A stretch of 64,000 nucleotides of DNA from Streptomyces cavernicola. Lineage in GTDB: Bacteria; Actinomycetota; Actinomycetes; Streptomycetales; Streptomycetaceae. The notes under the pieces were generated by a model, which saw only the letters and a program-made list of their open reading frames with translations, was not told the DNA's origin and searched no databases. The stretch lies in NCBI RefSeq assembly GCF_029968035.1, contig NZ_JASCIQ010000033.1, positions 44,052 through 108,051 of the forward strand, read 5' to 3'. Made by a program: the position numbers and the translations under genes. This document shows positions 1 to 9,957 of this stretch, piece after piece; the stretch's first letter is position 1; every line of letters starts with the position of its first letter.

Positions 1-183
1 GCCATGCGGGCCTCGGCGGAGCGTGAGGCGGGACTGGTCGAGCAGGTCGTCGCGCCGCTGCGCCGGCACCGTAATCCGCAGACCAGAGCGCATGCGGAAG
101 CCCGTACGAAAGAGCTGGCGGGGCTGACGGTTCGGCTGCATTCGGCGCTGGTTCAGACCGCGTTGCGGGTCCGGCTGCACTGA
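1..183 (+). CDS. MerR-family regulator, C-terminal fragment (FtsR / Rv1828-like)
   Basis: Only the last 60 codons are inside the window; the reading frame enters at base 1 and stops with TGA at 181-183. The tail is charged and helical, with repeated Arg, Glu and Ala, as expected of the effector/dimerisation end of a MerR protein. The assignment rests mainly on gene order: in actinobacteria the MerR gene Rv1828/ftsR directly precedes a DUF151 bifunctional nuclease, then a second MerR gene, then gcvP, and the same series follows here. No DNA-binding domain is visible, so the family call is inference. Confidence 0.55.
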   Translation, partial: AMRASAEREAGLVEQVVAPLRRHRNPQTRAHAEARTKELAGLTVRLHSALVQTALRVRLH

Positions 184-236
184 TGAGAAGACGGCCCGAC
201 TACCCAAACCGGCCGGGCAGGTCCTAGGGTTGCTGT

Positions 237-710
237 GTGAATGAGCTCGACGTCGTCGGTGTCCGGGTCGAAATGCCCTCCAACCAACCGATCGTGCTCC
301 TGCGTGAAGTGGGAGGCGATCGGTACCTCCCCATCTGGATCGGTCCAGGGGAGGCGACCGCGATCGCCTTCGCACAGCAGGGGATGGCGCCTCCCAGGCC
401 GCTGACGCACGACCTGTTCAAGGACGTGCTGGAGGCAGTGGGGCAGGAGCTCACGGAAGTGCGCATCACGGACCTGCGGGAAGGCGTCTTCTACGCGGAG
501 CTGGTCTTCGCCAGCGGGGTCGAGGTCTCCGCCCGTCCGTCCGACGCCATAGCGCTCGCGCTGCGCACCGGTACGCCGATCTACGGCAGTGACGGTGTGC
601 TCGACGACGCGGGGATCGCGATTCCGGACGAGCAGGAGGACGAGGTGGAGAAGTTCCGCGAGTTCCTCGACCAGATCTCGCCGGAGGATTTCGGCACCAA
701 CAGCCAGTGA
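237..710 (+). CDS. Bifunctional nuclease family protein (DUF151/BFN)
   Basis: Encodes 157 aa that are mostly one BFN domain (about residues 1-135), followed by an acidic tail rich in Asp and Glu. The stretch around IWIGPGEATAIAFA is typical of the family, whose plant member has reported DNase and RNase activity; the bacterial role is poorly defined. The GTG start at 237 has no Shine-Dalgarno. A TAGGGT hexamer at 225-230 lies 6 bp before it, so the mRNA is probably leaderless. It is the orthologue by position of Rv1829, between two MerR genes. Cytoplasmic. Confidence 0.88.
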   Translation: MNELDVVGVRVEMPSNQPIVLLREVGGDRYLPIWIGPGEATAIAFAQQGMAPPRPLTHDLFKDVLEAVGQELTEVRITDLREGVFYAELVFASGVEVSARPSDAIALALRTGTPIYGSDGVLDDAGIAIPDEQEDEVEKFREFLDQISPEDFGTNSQ

Positions 711-794
711 AGCGCCGCGCAGGCGGACCTGTCAGACCATTCGGCTAGCCTTTCCCGGCGGTGGCGTACCGGAAACCACTCTCAGGGTGATTAT

Positions 795-812
795 CACTCG
801 GCATGCCGAGTG
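795..812. promoter_or_regulatory. Perfect 18-bp palindrome, putative MerR operator
   Basis: Bases 795-812 read identically on both strands (core ACTCGGCATGCCGAGT). The site lies 9 bp upstream of the -35 box of the following MerR gene. Autoregulation by the adjacent MerR protein is inferred. The position upstream of -35, rather than between the boxes as in classical MerR promoters, is unusual for the family. Confidence 0.6.
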
Positions 813-821
813 TGGCGTTCG

Positions 822-850
822 TTGACGCACCCTTGGGTACTGCCTACCGT
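822..850 (+). promoter_or_regulatory. Housekeeping-type promoter of the second MerR gene
   Basis: TTGACG at 822-827, a 17-bp spacer and TACCGT at 845-850 match the vegetative sigma (HrdB-type) consensus well. The gene start follows 30 bp downstream. Confidence 0.6.
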
Positions 851-880
851 CGAGAAGGCAGGTCAAGGACGGAGGTCGGC

Positions 881-1507
881 GTGAGAAGCAGCGGCGACGG
901 TACGGCTGGGGGAGCTTCCGGACGGATTCCGGGAGAGAGCGGGCCGTATCCGCTCCACGGCAGGGCAGTCGGGCAGGGGCCGCAGCGGCCCGCGCTGAGC
1001 GGGGTGGACGCGCCGGAGTCGGTGGGGTACCGGGGGCCCACAGCTTGCGCGGCGGCCGGCATCACTTATCGACAGCTGGACTACTGGGCGCGTACGGGCC
1101 TTGTGGAGCCCAGCGTGCGGCCTGCGTACGGGTCGGGGACCCAGCGGCTCTACAGCTTCCGCGATGTGGTCCTCCTCAAGATCGTGAAGCGTTTCCTGGA
1201 CACCGGTGTCTCGCTGCAGAACATCCGGACGACGGTCCAGCATCTGCGGGACCGCGGGTTCGCGGATCTGGAGCGGATGACGCTGATGAGCGACGGTGCG
1301 ACGGTCTACGAGTGCTCCTCGCCCGACGAGGTCGTGGATCTGCTGCAGGGCGGCCAGGGGGTCTTCGGGATCGCCGTGGGCGTGGTGTGGCGGGACGTGG
1401 AGGCGGCGCTGTCGCAGCTGCACGGCGAGCGCATCGACACCGGTGAGACGCTCATCGGCCACAACCCGGCGGATGAGCTGGCGCGGCGGCGTAATCGCGC
1501 CGTCTGA
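881..1507 (+). CDS. MerR-family transcriptional regulator (Rv1830-like)
   Basis: 208 aa when started at GTG 881, which has GGAGG about 5 bp upstream; an in-frame ATG at 803 lies inside the palindrome and upstream of the promoter, so it is unlikely. Residues 1-48 are a low-complexity Gly/Pro-rich tail. Residues 50-72 form the MerR helix-turn-helix (ITYRQLDYWARTGLV), the wing follows to about 101, and the rest is an effector or dimerisation domain with no metal-binding cysteines. It is the second MerR gene of the conserved actinobacterial block and is probably autoregulated through the palindrome at 795-812. Confidence 0.85.
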   Translation: MRSSGDGTAGGASGRIPGESGPYPLHGRAVGQGPQRPALSGVDAPESVGYRGPTACAAAGITYRQLDYWARTGLVEPSVRPAYGSGTQRLYSFRDVVLLKIVKRFLDTGVSLQNIRTTVQHLRDRGFADLERMTLMSDGATVYECSSPDEVVDLLQGGQGVFGIAVGVVWRDVEAALSQLHGERIDTGETLIGHNPADELARRRNRAV

Positions 1508-1547
1508 GGCGGACTTGCCGACGGTGCGGTGTCTTGAGGGCGCCGCA

Positions 1548-1570
1548 TTGTCAGTGGCGTAGGGCAGCAT
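1548..1570 (+). promoter_or_regulatory. PafBC/RecA-NDp-type DNA-damage promoter of dinB
   Basis: TTGTCAGTG at 1548-1556, an 8-bp spacer and CAGCAT at 1565-1570 match the mycobacterial LexA-independent damage promoter (TTGTCRGTG-N8-TAnnnT) at all nine upstream positions, with one mismatch in the -10. The dinB GTG follows after 7 bp, suggesting a leaderless, damage-inducible transcript. Confidence 0.65.
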
Positions 1571-1577
1571 CGGTCAT

Positions 1578-3056
1578 GTGAGATCGGCGCCCACGATTCT
1601 GCATCTGGACATGGATGCCTTCTTCGCATCGGCGGAGCAGGCAGCCAAGCCGAGCCTGCGCGGGAAAGCCGTGATCGTCGGGGGGCTCGGGCCGCGTGGT
1701 GTGGTGGCCACGGCGTCGTACGAGGCGCGGCGGTTCGGGGTGCACTCGGCGATGCCGATGGGGCAGGCGCGCAGGCTCGCGCCGAACGCCGCGTATCTGG
1801 TGCCGCGCTTCGGGCTCTACCGGGACGTCAGCGAGCAGGTCATGGAGTTGCTGCGGGGGCTTTCGCCGCTGGTGGAGCCGCTGAGCCTGGACGAGGCTTT
1901 CGTCGATCTGGAGGCCGGCGGGGTGGCCTCGGACGCGGTGTCCGCGCGGGCGGTGGGGGAGCGGCTGCGGGCGGACATACGGGCGGTGACGGGGCTGACG
2001 GGGTCGGTGGGTCTCGCCGCGTCGAAGATGATCGCGAAGATCGCCTCGGAGGAGGCGAAGCCGGACGGGCTGCGGCTGATCGTGCCGGGCACGGAGCGGG
2101 AGCTGCTCGGGCCGATGTCGGTGCGGACGCTGCCCGGGGTCGGGCCCGTGACCGGGGACCATCTGCGGCGGGCCGGGATCACCACGGTCGCCGAGATCGC
2201 CGAGGCGGGGCAGGACGAGCTGGTGCGGCTGCTCGGCAAGGCGCACGGCGTGCATCTGTACGAGATGGCGCTGGCGCGCGACGAGCGGCCCGTGGTGGCC
2301 GAGCGGGACACGAAGTCGGTGTCGGTGGAGGACACGTTCGACGTCGACATTCACGACCGGGTGCGGGTGCGTCTGGAGGTGGACCGGCTCGCGGAGCGGT
2401 GTGTGCAGCGGCTGCGGGCGGGCGGGCACTCGGGGCGGACGGTGGTCCTGAAGGTCAGGCGGTACGACTTCTCGACGCTGACCAGGTCCGAGACGCTGCG
2501 CGGGCCCACCGACGACCCCGGCGTCGTACGGGAGGCGGCGGCGCGGCTGTTGGAGGCGGTGGACACCACCGGCGGGGTGCGGTTGCTCGGGGTCGGGGTG
2601 TCCGGGCTCGCCGACTACACGCAGGAGGACCTGTTCGCGCAGGCGGCTCACGCGAAGGAGGAGAAGGAGGAGCGGGAGCGGCTTGAGCGGGGGCTGGAGG
2701 AGCCCGCGGCGGAGGCCGGCGTGCGGGAGGCGGCGGAGGCGGCGACGGTTCAGGAGGCGGCCGTCGAGCCGCCGGCTGAGCGGAGCTGGCTCGCGGGGCA
2801 CGACGTTCGGCATGCGGAGTTCGGGCCGGGCTGGGTGCAGGGCAGCGGGCTCGGGCGGGTCACGGTGCGGTTCGAGACGCCGTGGTCGGAGCCGGGGCGG
2901 GTGCGGACGTTCAGGAGCGACGATCCGCTGCTCGAGCCCGGGGAGCCGCTGCCGCTGGTGGCCGGGGCGGACGACGGCGAGGAGGAGCCGTCGTACGGGG
3001 CTCAGGCGGGGGAGTCCGGGTCGTCGGCGCCGGCGATACGGCCGAAGTCGCGGTAG
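1578..3056 (+). CDS. dinB: DNA polymerase IV, Y-family translesion polymerase
   Basis: 492 aa, clearly longer than the roughly 350 aa of the E. coli enzyme. Catalytic acidic residues are in place: D11 within LHLDMDAFF, and D105-E106 within SLDEAFVDLE. The little finger ends near residue 350. A charged helical linker and a C-terminal beta-rich module (HAEFGPGWVQGSGLGRV, about 405-460) follow; these are the extra length. It copies damaged DNA without proofreading. The GTG start at 1578 lacks a Shine-Dalgarno and lies 7 bp after the -10 of a damage-type promoter, so induction by DNA damage is expected. Confidence 0.95.
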   Translation: MRSAPTILHLDMDAFFASAEQAAKPSLRGKAVIVGGLGPRGVVATASYEARRFGVHSAMPMGQARRLAPNAAYLVPRFGLYRDVSEQVMELLRGLSPLVEPLSLDEAFVDLEAGGVASDAVSARAVGERLRADIRAVTGLTGSVGLAASKMIAKIASEEAKPDGLRLIVPGTERELLGPMSVRTLPGVGPVTGDHLRRAGITTVAEIAEAGQDELVRLLGKAHGVHLYEMALARDERPVVAERDTKSVSVEDTFDVDIHDRVRVRLEVDRLAERCVQRLRAGGHSGRTVVLKVRRYDFSTLTRSETLRGPTDDPGVVREAAARLLEAVDTTGGVRLLGVGVSGLADYTQEDLFAQAAHAKEEKEERERLERGLEEPAAEAGVREAAEAATVQEAAVEPPAERSWLAGHDVRHAEFGPGWVQGSGLGRVTVRFETPWSEPGRVRTFRSDDPLLEPGEPLPLVAGADDGEEEPSYGAQAGESGSSAPAIRPKSR

Positions 3057-3391
3057 GGGGGCGGGGTCTCCATGGGGGCGGAGACGTCGATCCCGTAGTG
3101 GTGGTAGAGCTGCAGTTCCTGCTCGGGGGAGAGGTGGCGGCCGACGCCGAAGTCGGGGGCGTCCTTGATCAGGGAGCGGTCGAAGGGGACGCGGAGTGCG
3201 CCCTCCTTGAACTCGCTCGGTTCCAGGGGCACGAAGGCGTCCCGGCTGAACAGGCCCGTCCGTATCGCCGCCCACTCCATGGCGCCGGTGGCGTCGTCGA
3301 GGTACACCTCGTCCACCGTGCCCAGTTTGGAGCCGTTGCGGTCGAATGCCTTCCGGCCGATCAGGCTCCGCGGATCCATGTCGGTCTGCAC
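3002..3391 (-). CDS. PRC-barrel domain protein
   Basis: 129 aa from a GTG start at 3391 that has GGGAGGG just upstream; further upstream in-frame starts lack a ribosome site. Residues 5-50 (DPRSLIGRKAFDRNGSKLG and following) form a PRC-barrel like that of RimM and photoreaction-centre H subunits. The remainder is a Pro/Asp-rich tail. No signal peptide or membrane segment is seen. The gene converges on dinB and the two 3' ends overlap by 55 bp. The family's role in Streptomyces is unknown. Confidence 0.8.
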   Translation of the reverse strand: MQTDMDPRSLIGRKAFDRNGSKLGTVDEVYLDDATGAMEWAAIRTGLFSRDAFVPLEPSEFKEGALRVPFDRSLIKDAPDFGVGRHLSPEQELQLYHHYGIDVSAPMETPPPYRDFGRIAGADDPDSPA

Positions 3392-3834
3392 GGTCCCTCC
3401 CGCAGGTCGCGACTCATCAGTCAGCACTGCACAAACATCCCTCATCACTACAAAAGAGCAGTTTCCCGGCGAAGGCCACTCGAGGCCTGAGTGGGCGGGC
3501 TCACCCTGACTGGCCGAACGTCTGCGCTGGTAGGCTGGCCACGGCTGCTGACCCCGTGCGGGAGAGCTCTCCGGTCGACGAAGACGCTGATCGGAGGCGC
3601 CGAAGGAGCAAATCCTCCCCGGAATCTCTCAGGCACCTGTACCGCACGGACGAGGTCACTCTGGAAAGCAGGGCGGGTGTCGACGGCTTCCGCTCTCACC
3701 GACGGTGAAAGCCGGGTCGCAGCGCATGTGCGGTCCGGTGAAACTCTCAGGTTGAGATGACAGAGGGGGAGGCCGTCCGGGTACCCGCGCCGTGGTGCCC
3801 CTCGTAGGTCGCAATCGACCAGGAGGCCTCCGCA
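3392..3834. other. Leader region between the PRC-barrel gene and gcvP
   Basis: A 443-bp divergent gap. It holds a possible gcvP promoter (TAGGCT at 3531-3536), the tandem glycine riboswitch at about 3556-3772, and the gcvP ribosome site AGGAGG just before 3835. Nothing coding was recognised. Confidence 0.6.
3556..3772 (+). ncRNA. Tandem glycine riboswitch
   Basis: Two glycine aptamers can be read in series. The first runs from CGGGAGAGCTCTCC near 3559 through AATCTCTCAGGCACCTGTACCGC (quoted pieces near 3622-3644) to CTCTGGAAAGC at about 3669. The second runs from about 3674, with CTCTCACCGACGGTGAAAG near 3693, to GAAACTCTCAGGTTGAGATG near 3740. These repeated GAAACTCTCAGG-like cores and the position just upstream of a glycine cleavage gene are diagnostic. 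Glycine binding is expected to switch on gcvP. Confidence 0.9.
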
Positions 3835-6720
<2,886 letters not shown>

Positions 6721-6756
6721 GCGGGCCAGTAGCAACGCGTAACTGGGCATAAAAGT

Positions 6757-6790
6757 GGGCCGGTTCGGAGAGTGATCTCCGGGCCGGCCC
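6757..6790. terminator. Hairpin terminator after gcvP
   Basis: GGGCCGG at 6757-6763 pairs with CCGGCCC at 6784-6790, with an inner TCGGAGA/TCTCCG stem. It stands between gcvP and the convergent DUF5999 gene and could stop transcription from both sides. There is no U-tract, as is usual in Streptomyces. Confidence 0.65.
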
Positions 6791-6839
6791 GCTGTGTTCG
6801 TTCCGCTCGGGTGGTGTTCCCAGGGCCCTGAGCAGGGCT

Positions 6840-7046
6840 CTATGCGGCGCGCACCACCTGGCTGGTGCCCAGGGGTCGGTGCGGGGCGATGATCTGTCCG
6901 TTCGGCAGCAGCTCACCGGTGTCCTCGAAGAGCAGGACTCCGTTGCACAGCAGGCTCCAGCCCTGCTCCGGGTGGTGCGCCACGGGCAGCGCGGCCTCCC
7001 GGTCGGCGGAGTCGGCTGTGGGGCAGGGTGGCTGGTGCTGGCACAT
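6840..7046 (-). CDS. DUF5999 family protein
   Basis: 68 aa, starting at the ATG at 7046 (MCQHQPPCPTADSADREAA). The family has this Cys/Pro-rich N-terminus and then a conserved LLCNGVLLFEDTGELLPNG core. C2, C8 and the core Cys could bind a metal, but this is not shown. A longer in-frame start at 7142 adds an unconserved Thr/Arg tail and is not favoured. A purine-rich GAAAGAA lies 8 bp upstream. Small cytoplasmic protein of unknown function, common in Streptomyces. Confidence 0.85.
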   Translation of the reverse strand: MCQHQPPCPTADSADREAALPVAHHPEQGWSLLCNGVLLFEDTGELLPNGQIIAPHRPLGTSQVVRAA

Positions 7047-7324
7047 GGGTGTGTTCTTTCGGTCCGTCGTGGTTGGGATCTGCGTCCTGCGACTCGATGC
7101 GGCGTTCATTCCGCCCCCCGTTTGTGTGTCGGTCCGATCCAAGTGTTGCCCTACCGGCGTGATTCCGCAGGCATTTGACGGCAGAGCTCCACACCGGAGC
7201 AGGACGCGTCACTCGTGCGGCTGGTTCGGCCAACTCCGTTGTCTCTTCGGGTGGTTCGGGGTGGCCGGATGGGGCTAGTCCGGTTGGCGGGCGGCCTTTC
7301 GCGGCCGGCCCTCGCGGCCCCCGG

Positions 7325-7912
7325 TCAGGCGGGCGAGCCGAGGAGTGGCGCCGGGGCTATCCGGTGGGTGAGGACCGGCAGGAGTTCCGCGACGCGGTGC
7401 GGCCGGTGCGCGGCGATCCCGGGCGGGGCGGGTGCGAGCGGCACGAGGAGGTCCGTGGGCCGGGGCGAGCCCTCGGCCGGTCCGGCGTCGAGGTCGCCGT
7501 GCAGCCAGAGCGTGAGCATGTACAGCTCGGGCACGGACAGGAGCCGCGGCTGGTAGGGCGCGGGCAGGGCCTCGGCCTGGCGCAGGGCGCGTTCGCCGGC
7601 GGCGACGTACGGCCCCTCGACGATGTGCGAGAACGTCCAGCCGTCCGGGGTGAGGACGGTGTCGGCCGCGGCCACGGCTCGCTCACCGGAGTGCAGCAGG
7701 AAACGCCATCCTGTCAGCCGGGTGTGGGGCGGACCAGGGAGCGTGCCCGAGGGCGGGCCGGCGTGCGGCCTTATCCGGTCCAACACGTGGACGGGCAGCG
7801 GGAGTTCAGGTCGTACGGATCCCGGGGCGGGGCGCGGGGCCGTGGGGGAGGCGAGTGCCGCGAGGACGCTGCGCAGGGCGGGCGCGGGGGCGGTGAGGGG
7901 GTGCAGCGGCAT
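7325..7912 (-). CDS. Hypothetical protein
   Basis: 195 aa from the ATG at 7912, which has GAGAGG about 9 bp upstream. I do not recognise a domain. The middle (LTGWRFLLHSGERAVAAADT to about residue 130) looks like a small alpha/beta fold, with a Pro/Ala-rich N-terminus and tail. No signal peptide or membrane segment is evident. It is divergent from the glutamate-cysteine ligase-like gene, separated by a long gap. Coding is supported by codon bias and start context; function is unknown. Confidence 0.65.
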   Translation of the reverse strand: MPLHPLTAPAPALRSVLAALASPTAPRPAPGSVRPELPLPVHVLDRIRPHAGPPSGTLPGPPHTRLTGWRFLLHSGERAVAAADTVLTPDGWTFSHIVEGPYVAAGERALRQAEALPAPYQPRLLSVPELYMLTLWLHGDLDAGPAEGSPRPTDLLVPLAPAPPGIAAHRPHRVAELLPVLTHRIAPAPLLGSPA

Positions 7913-8418
7913 GGTGGGTCGCCTCTCGTTCGACAGGCTGGGGTGCGCGGGACGCGGCGGGCGCACGGGGCAGAGCGGGACGGCGCTGTCGGGCTCTGGG
8001 GGACGGAGGGGCGGGGCGGGCATCGGACGTCCCGGAGGCGCCAACTCTCCGTCTCGTTCGCGGAGTTTATACGACGTGTGTTCCTGCGTTGTTTCGTCTA
8101 GCCGTATCCGCAGGGGCCTGCAAGGCGCTATTCGGTCGGCTCAATTCGGGGTGTGTCCCGGGCTTTTGCCGGGGCCGTCCGCTTGACCTCGCGGTCTTTC
8201 CCGTGCGGGGTCGGCCTGATGTCGTCGGAGATTTTCACCAGGCATGTACGGCGTGCAACTGCGCTTTGCCGCTTGCCCCATGAATGTGCCGTACGACAAC
8301 AGGGTTGAGCTTAGCGGCCCGTGGGCATGTGCGGGGCGTTGTCGATCACATGCCTGGGCATCATCCTCCGTGGCGCAGCGGGATGCGGTGGGCTGCCCAA
8401 TCGAGGAGGGACACTTCG
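7913..8418. other. Long divergent intergenic region, no gene seen
   Basis: 506 bp, less GC-rich than its surroundings. TTGACC at 8183-8188 is a possible -35 without a convincing -10. TTGTCGATC at 8339-8347 resembles the damage-type box but lacks a matching -10. The ribosome site of the next gene (GGAGGG) is at 8405-8410. No conserved small ORF was recognised. Confidence 0.4.
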
Positions 8419-9939
8419 ATGGGGGAGAAAGTCGCGGCCGGTGCGTTCGACCTGGCCGACAGGCAGCGGTACCGCAGGAAGGTGCAGCAGTGCCTCGCGG
8501 CGCTGCGGCGACTGCTCGAAGAGGAGCGTTTCGACCGGCCGCGGAATCTCATGGGGATGGAGATAGAGCTGAATCTCGCGGGGCCCGACGGGCTGCCGAG
8601 GATGCTGAATGCGCAAGTGCTTGAACGTATCGCGAGCGGTGATTTCCAGACCGAACTCGGCATGTTCAACCTGGAAGTCAACATTGCCCCGCACCGGCTT
8701 CACCGCCGGGTTTTCGATCATCTCGCCGAGGAGTTGCGCACCGGTCTCGGCTACGCCCATCGAAAGGCCAACGAAGTCGCCGCCGGGATAGTGATGATCG
8801 GTATTCTGCCGACTCTCGGCGAGGACGATCTGGTGATCGCGAACCTTTCCGCGGTGGAGCGTTACCGGCTGCTCAACGACCAGATGGTGGCCGCGCGCGG
8901 CGAGCATTTCACCCTGGACATCGACGGCGTGGAACGTCTTGTGTGCACGTCGACGTCCATCGCGCCGGAGGCGGCCTGCACGTCCGTGCAGCTGCATCTG
9001 CAGGTGACCCCGGACCGGTTCGCGGACGTCTGGAACGCCGCGCAGGCGGTGGCGGCCGTGCAGATAGCGCTGGGCGCGAACGCGCCGTTCCTGTTCGGGC
9101 ACGAGCTGTGGCGGGAGTCGCGGCCGCCGCTGTTCCTGCAGTCGACGGACACCCGGCCGCCCGAGCTGCAGGCCCAAGGGGTGCGCCCGCGCACGTGGTT
9201 CGGGGAGCGGTGGATCTCCTCGGCGTACGACCTCTTCGAGGAGAATCTGCGGTACTTCCCGCCGCTGCTTCCGATCTGCGACGACGAGGACGCGCTGCGG
9301 GTCCTCGACGACGGCGGAGTGCCGGGCCTCGCCGAACTGGCGCTGCACAACGGCACGGTCTACCGGTGGAACCGTCCGGTGTACGGGGTCGTGGACGGCG
9401 TACCGCATCTGCGGGTGGAGAACCGGGTGCTGCCCGCGGGGCCGACGGTCGTCGACGTGATCGCGAACGCCGCGTTCTACTACGGCGTCGTGCGGGCCCT
9501 CGCCGAGGACGCGCGGCCGGTGTGGACCAGGCTGCCGTTCGCGTCGGCCGCGCGGAACTTCGACGCGGCCTGCCGCTACGGCATCGAGGCGGAGTTGGAG
9601 TGGCCGCGGGCGGGCCGTTTCGGCGGTACGCACAGGGTGCCCGCGGTCGATCTCGTACGGGACGAGCTGCTGCCGTTGGCCGCGGCCGGGCTCGATGCGT
9701 GGGGGGTGGAGCCGAGGGACCGGGATCTGTACCTCGGGGTGATCGAGGGGCGGTGCAGACGGCGCGCGAACGGCGCCTCCTGGCAGGCGGCGACGTTCCA
9801 CCGGGCGGTGCGCGGCGGGCTTTCGCGGGCGGACGCGCTGGCGGCGACCACGCGCCGGTACAGCGAGCTGATGCATCTGGGGGAGCCGGTGCACACGTGG
9901 CCGGTGGGGCTGCTGCCCGCACCGGCCGCCGCTCCCTGA
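8419..9939 (+). CDS. Glutamate-cysteine ligase family protein (GCS2-like)
   Basis: 506 aa from ATG 8419, preceded by GAGGAGGG; longer upstream frames pass through non-coding sequence. The N-terminal NLMGMEIELNLAG (about residues 38-50) is the acidic metal- and glutamate-binding strand of the GCS2 superfamily, and TELGMFNLEVNIAPHRL adds another conserved block. Such enzymes form gamma-glutamyl peptides by ATP-dependent ligation. Actinobacteria use mycothiol and ergothioneine, so this could belong to thiol metabolism (EgtA is a relative) or to another amide ligation. The substrate cannot be read from sequence. Cytoplasmic. Confidence 0.82.
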   Translation: MGEKVAAGAFDLADRQRYRRKVQQCLAALRRLLEEERFDRPRNLMGMEIELNLAGPDGLPRMLNAQVLERIASGDFQTELGMFNLEVNIAPHRLHRRVFDHLAEELRTGLGYAHRKANEVAAGIVMIGILPTLGEDDLVIANLSAVERYRLLNDQMVAARGEHFTLDIDGVERLVCTSTSIAPEAACTSVQLHLQVTPDRFADVWNAAQAVAAVQIALGANAPFLFGHELWRESRPPLFLQSTDTRPPELQAQGVRPRTWFGERWISSAYDLFEENLRYFPPLLPICDDEDALRVLDDGGVPGLAELALHNGTVYRWNRPVYGVVDGVPHLRVENRVLPAGPTVVDVIANAAFYYGVVRALAEDARPVWTRLPFASAARNFDAACRYGIEAELEWPRAGRFGGTHRVPAVDLVRDELLPLAAAGLDAWGVEPRDRDLYLGVIEGRCRRRANGASWQAATFHRAVRGGLSRADALAATTRRYSELMHLGEPVHTWPVGLLPAPAAAP

Positions 9940-9957
9940 ACTGACCCGCAATGAGGG

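Noticed and set aside
803..880. N-terminal extension of the second MerR protein from ATG 803
   Set aside because: It would run through a palindrome and the promoter; GTG 881 has a good ribosome site.
1551..3275. Long antisense ORF (574 codons) opposite dinB
   Set aside because: Arg/Pro-rich shadow frame produced by high third-position GC; no ribosome site or known domain.
8339..8361. TTGTCGATC followed by GGGCAT as another damage-type promoter before the ligase-like gene
   Set aside because: Only the TTGTC part fits, and the -10 lacks the conserved TA; the gene has its own Shine-Dalgarno 60 bp away.
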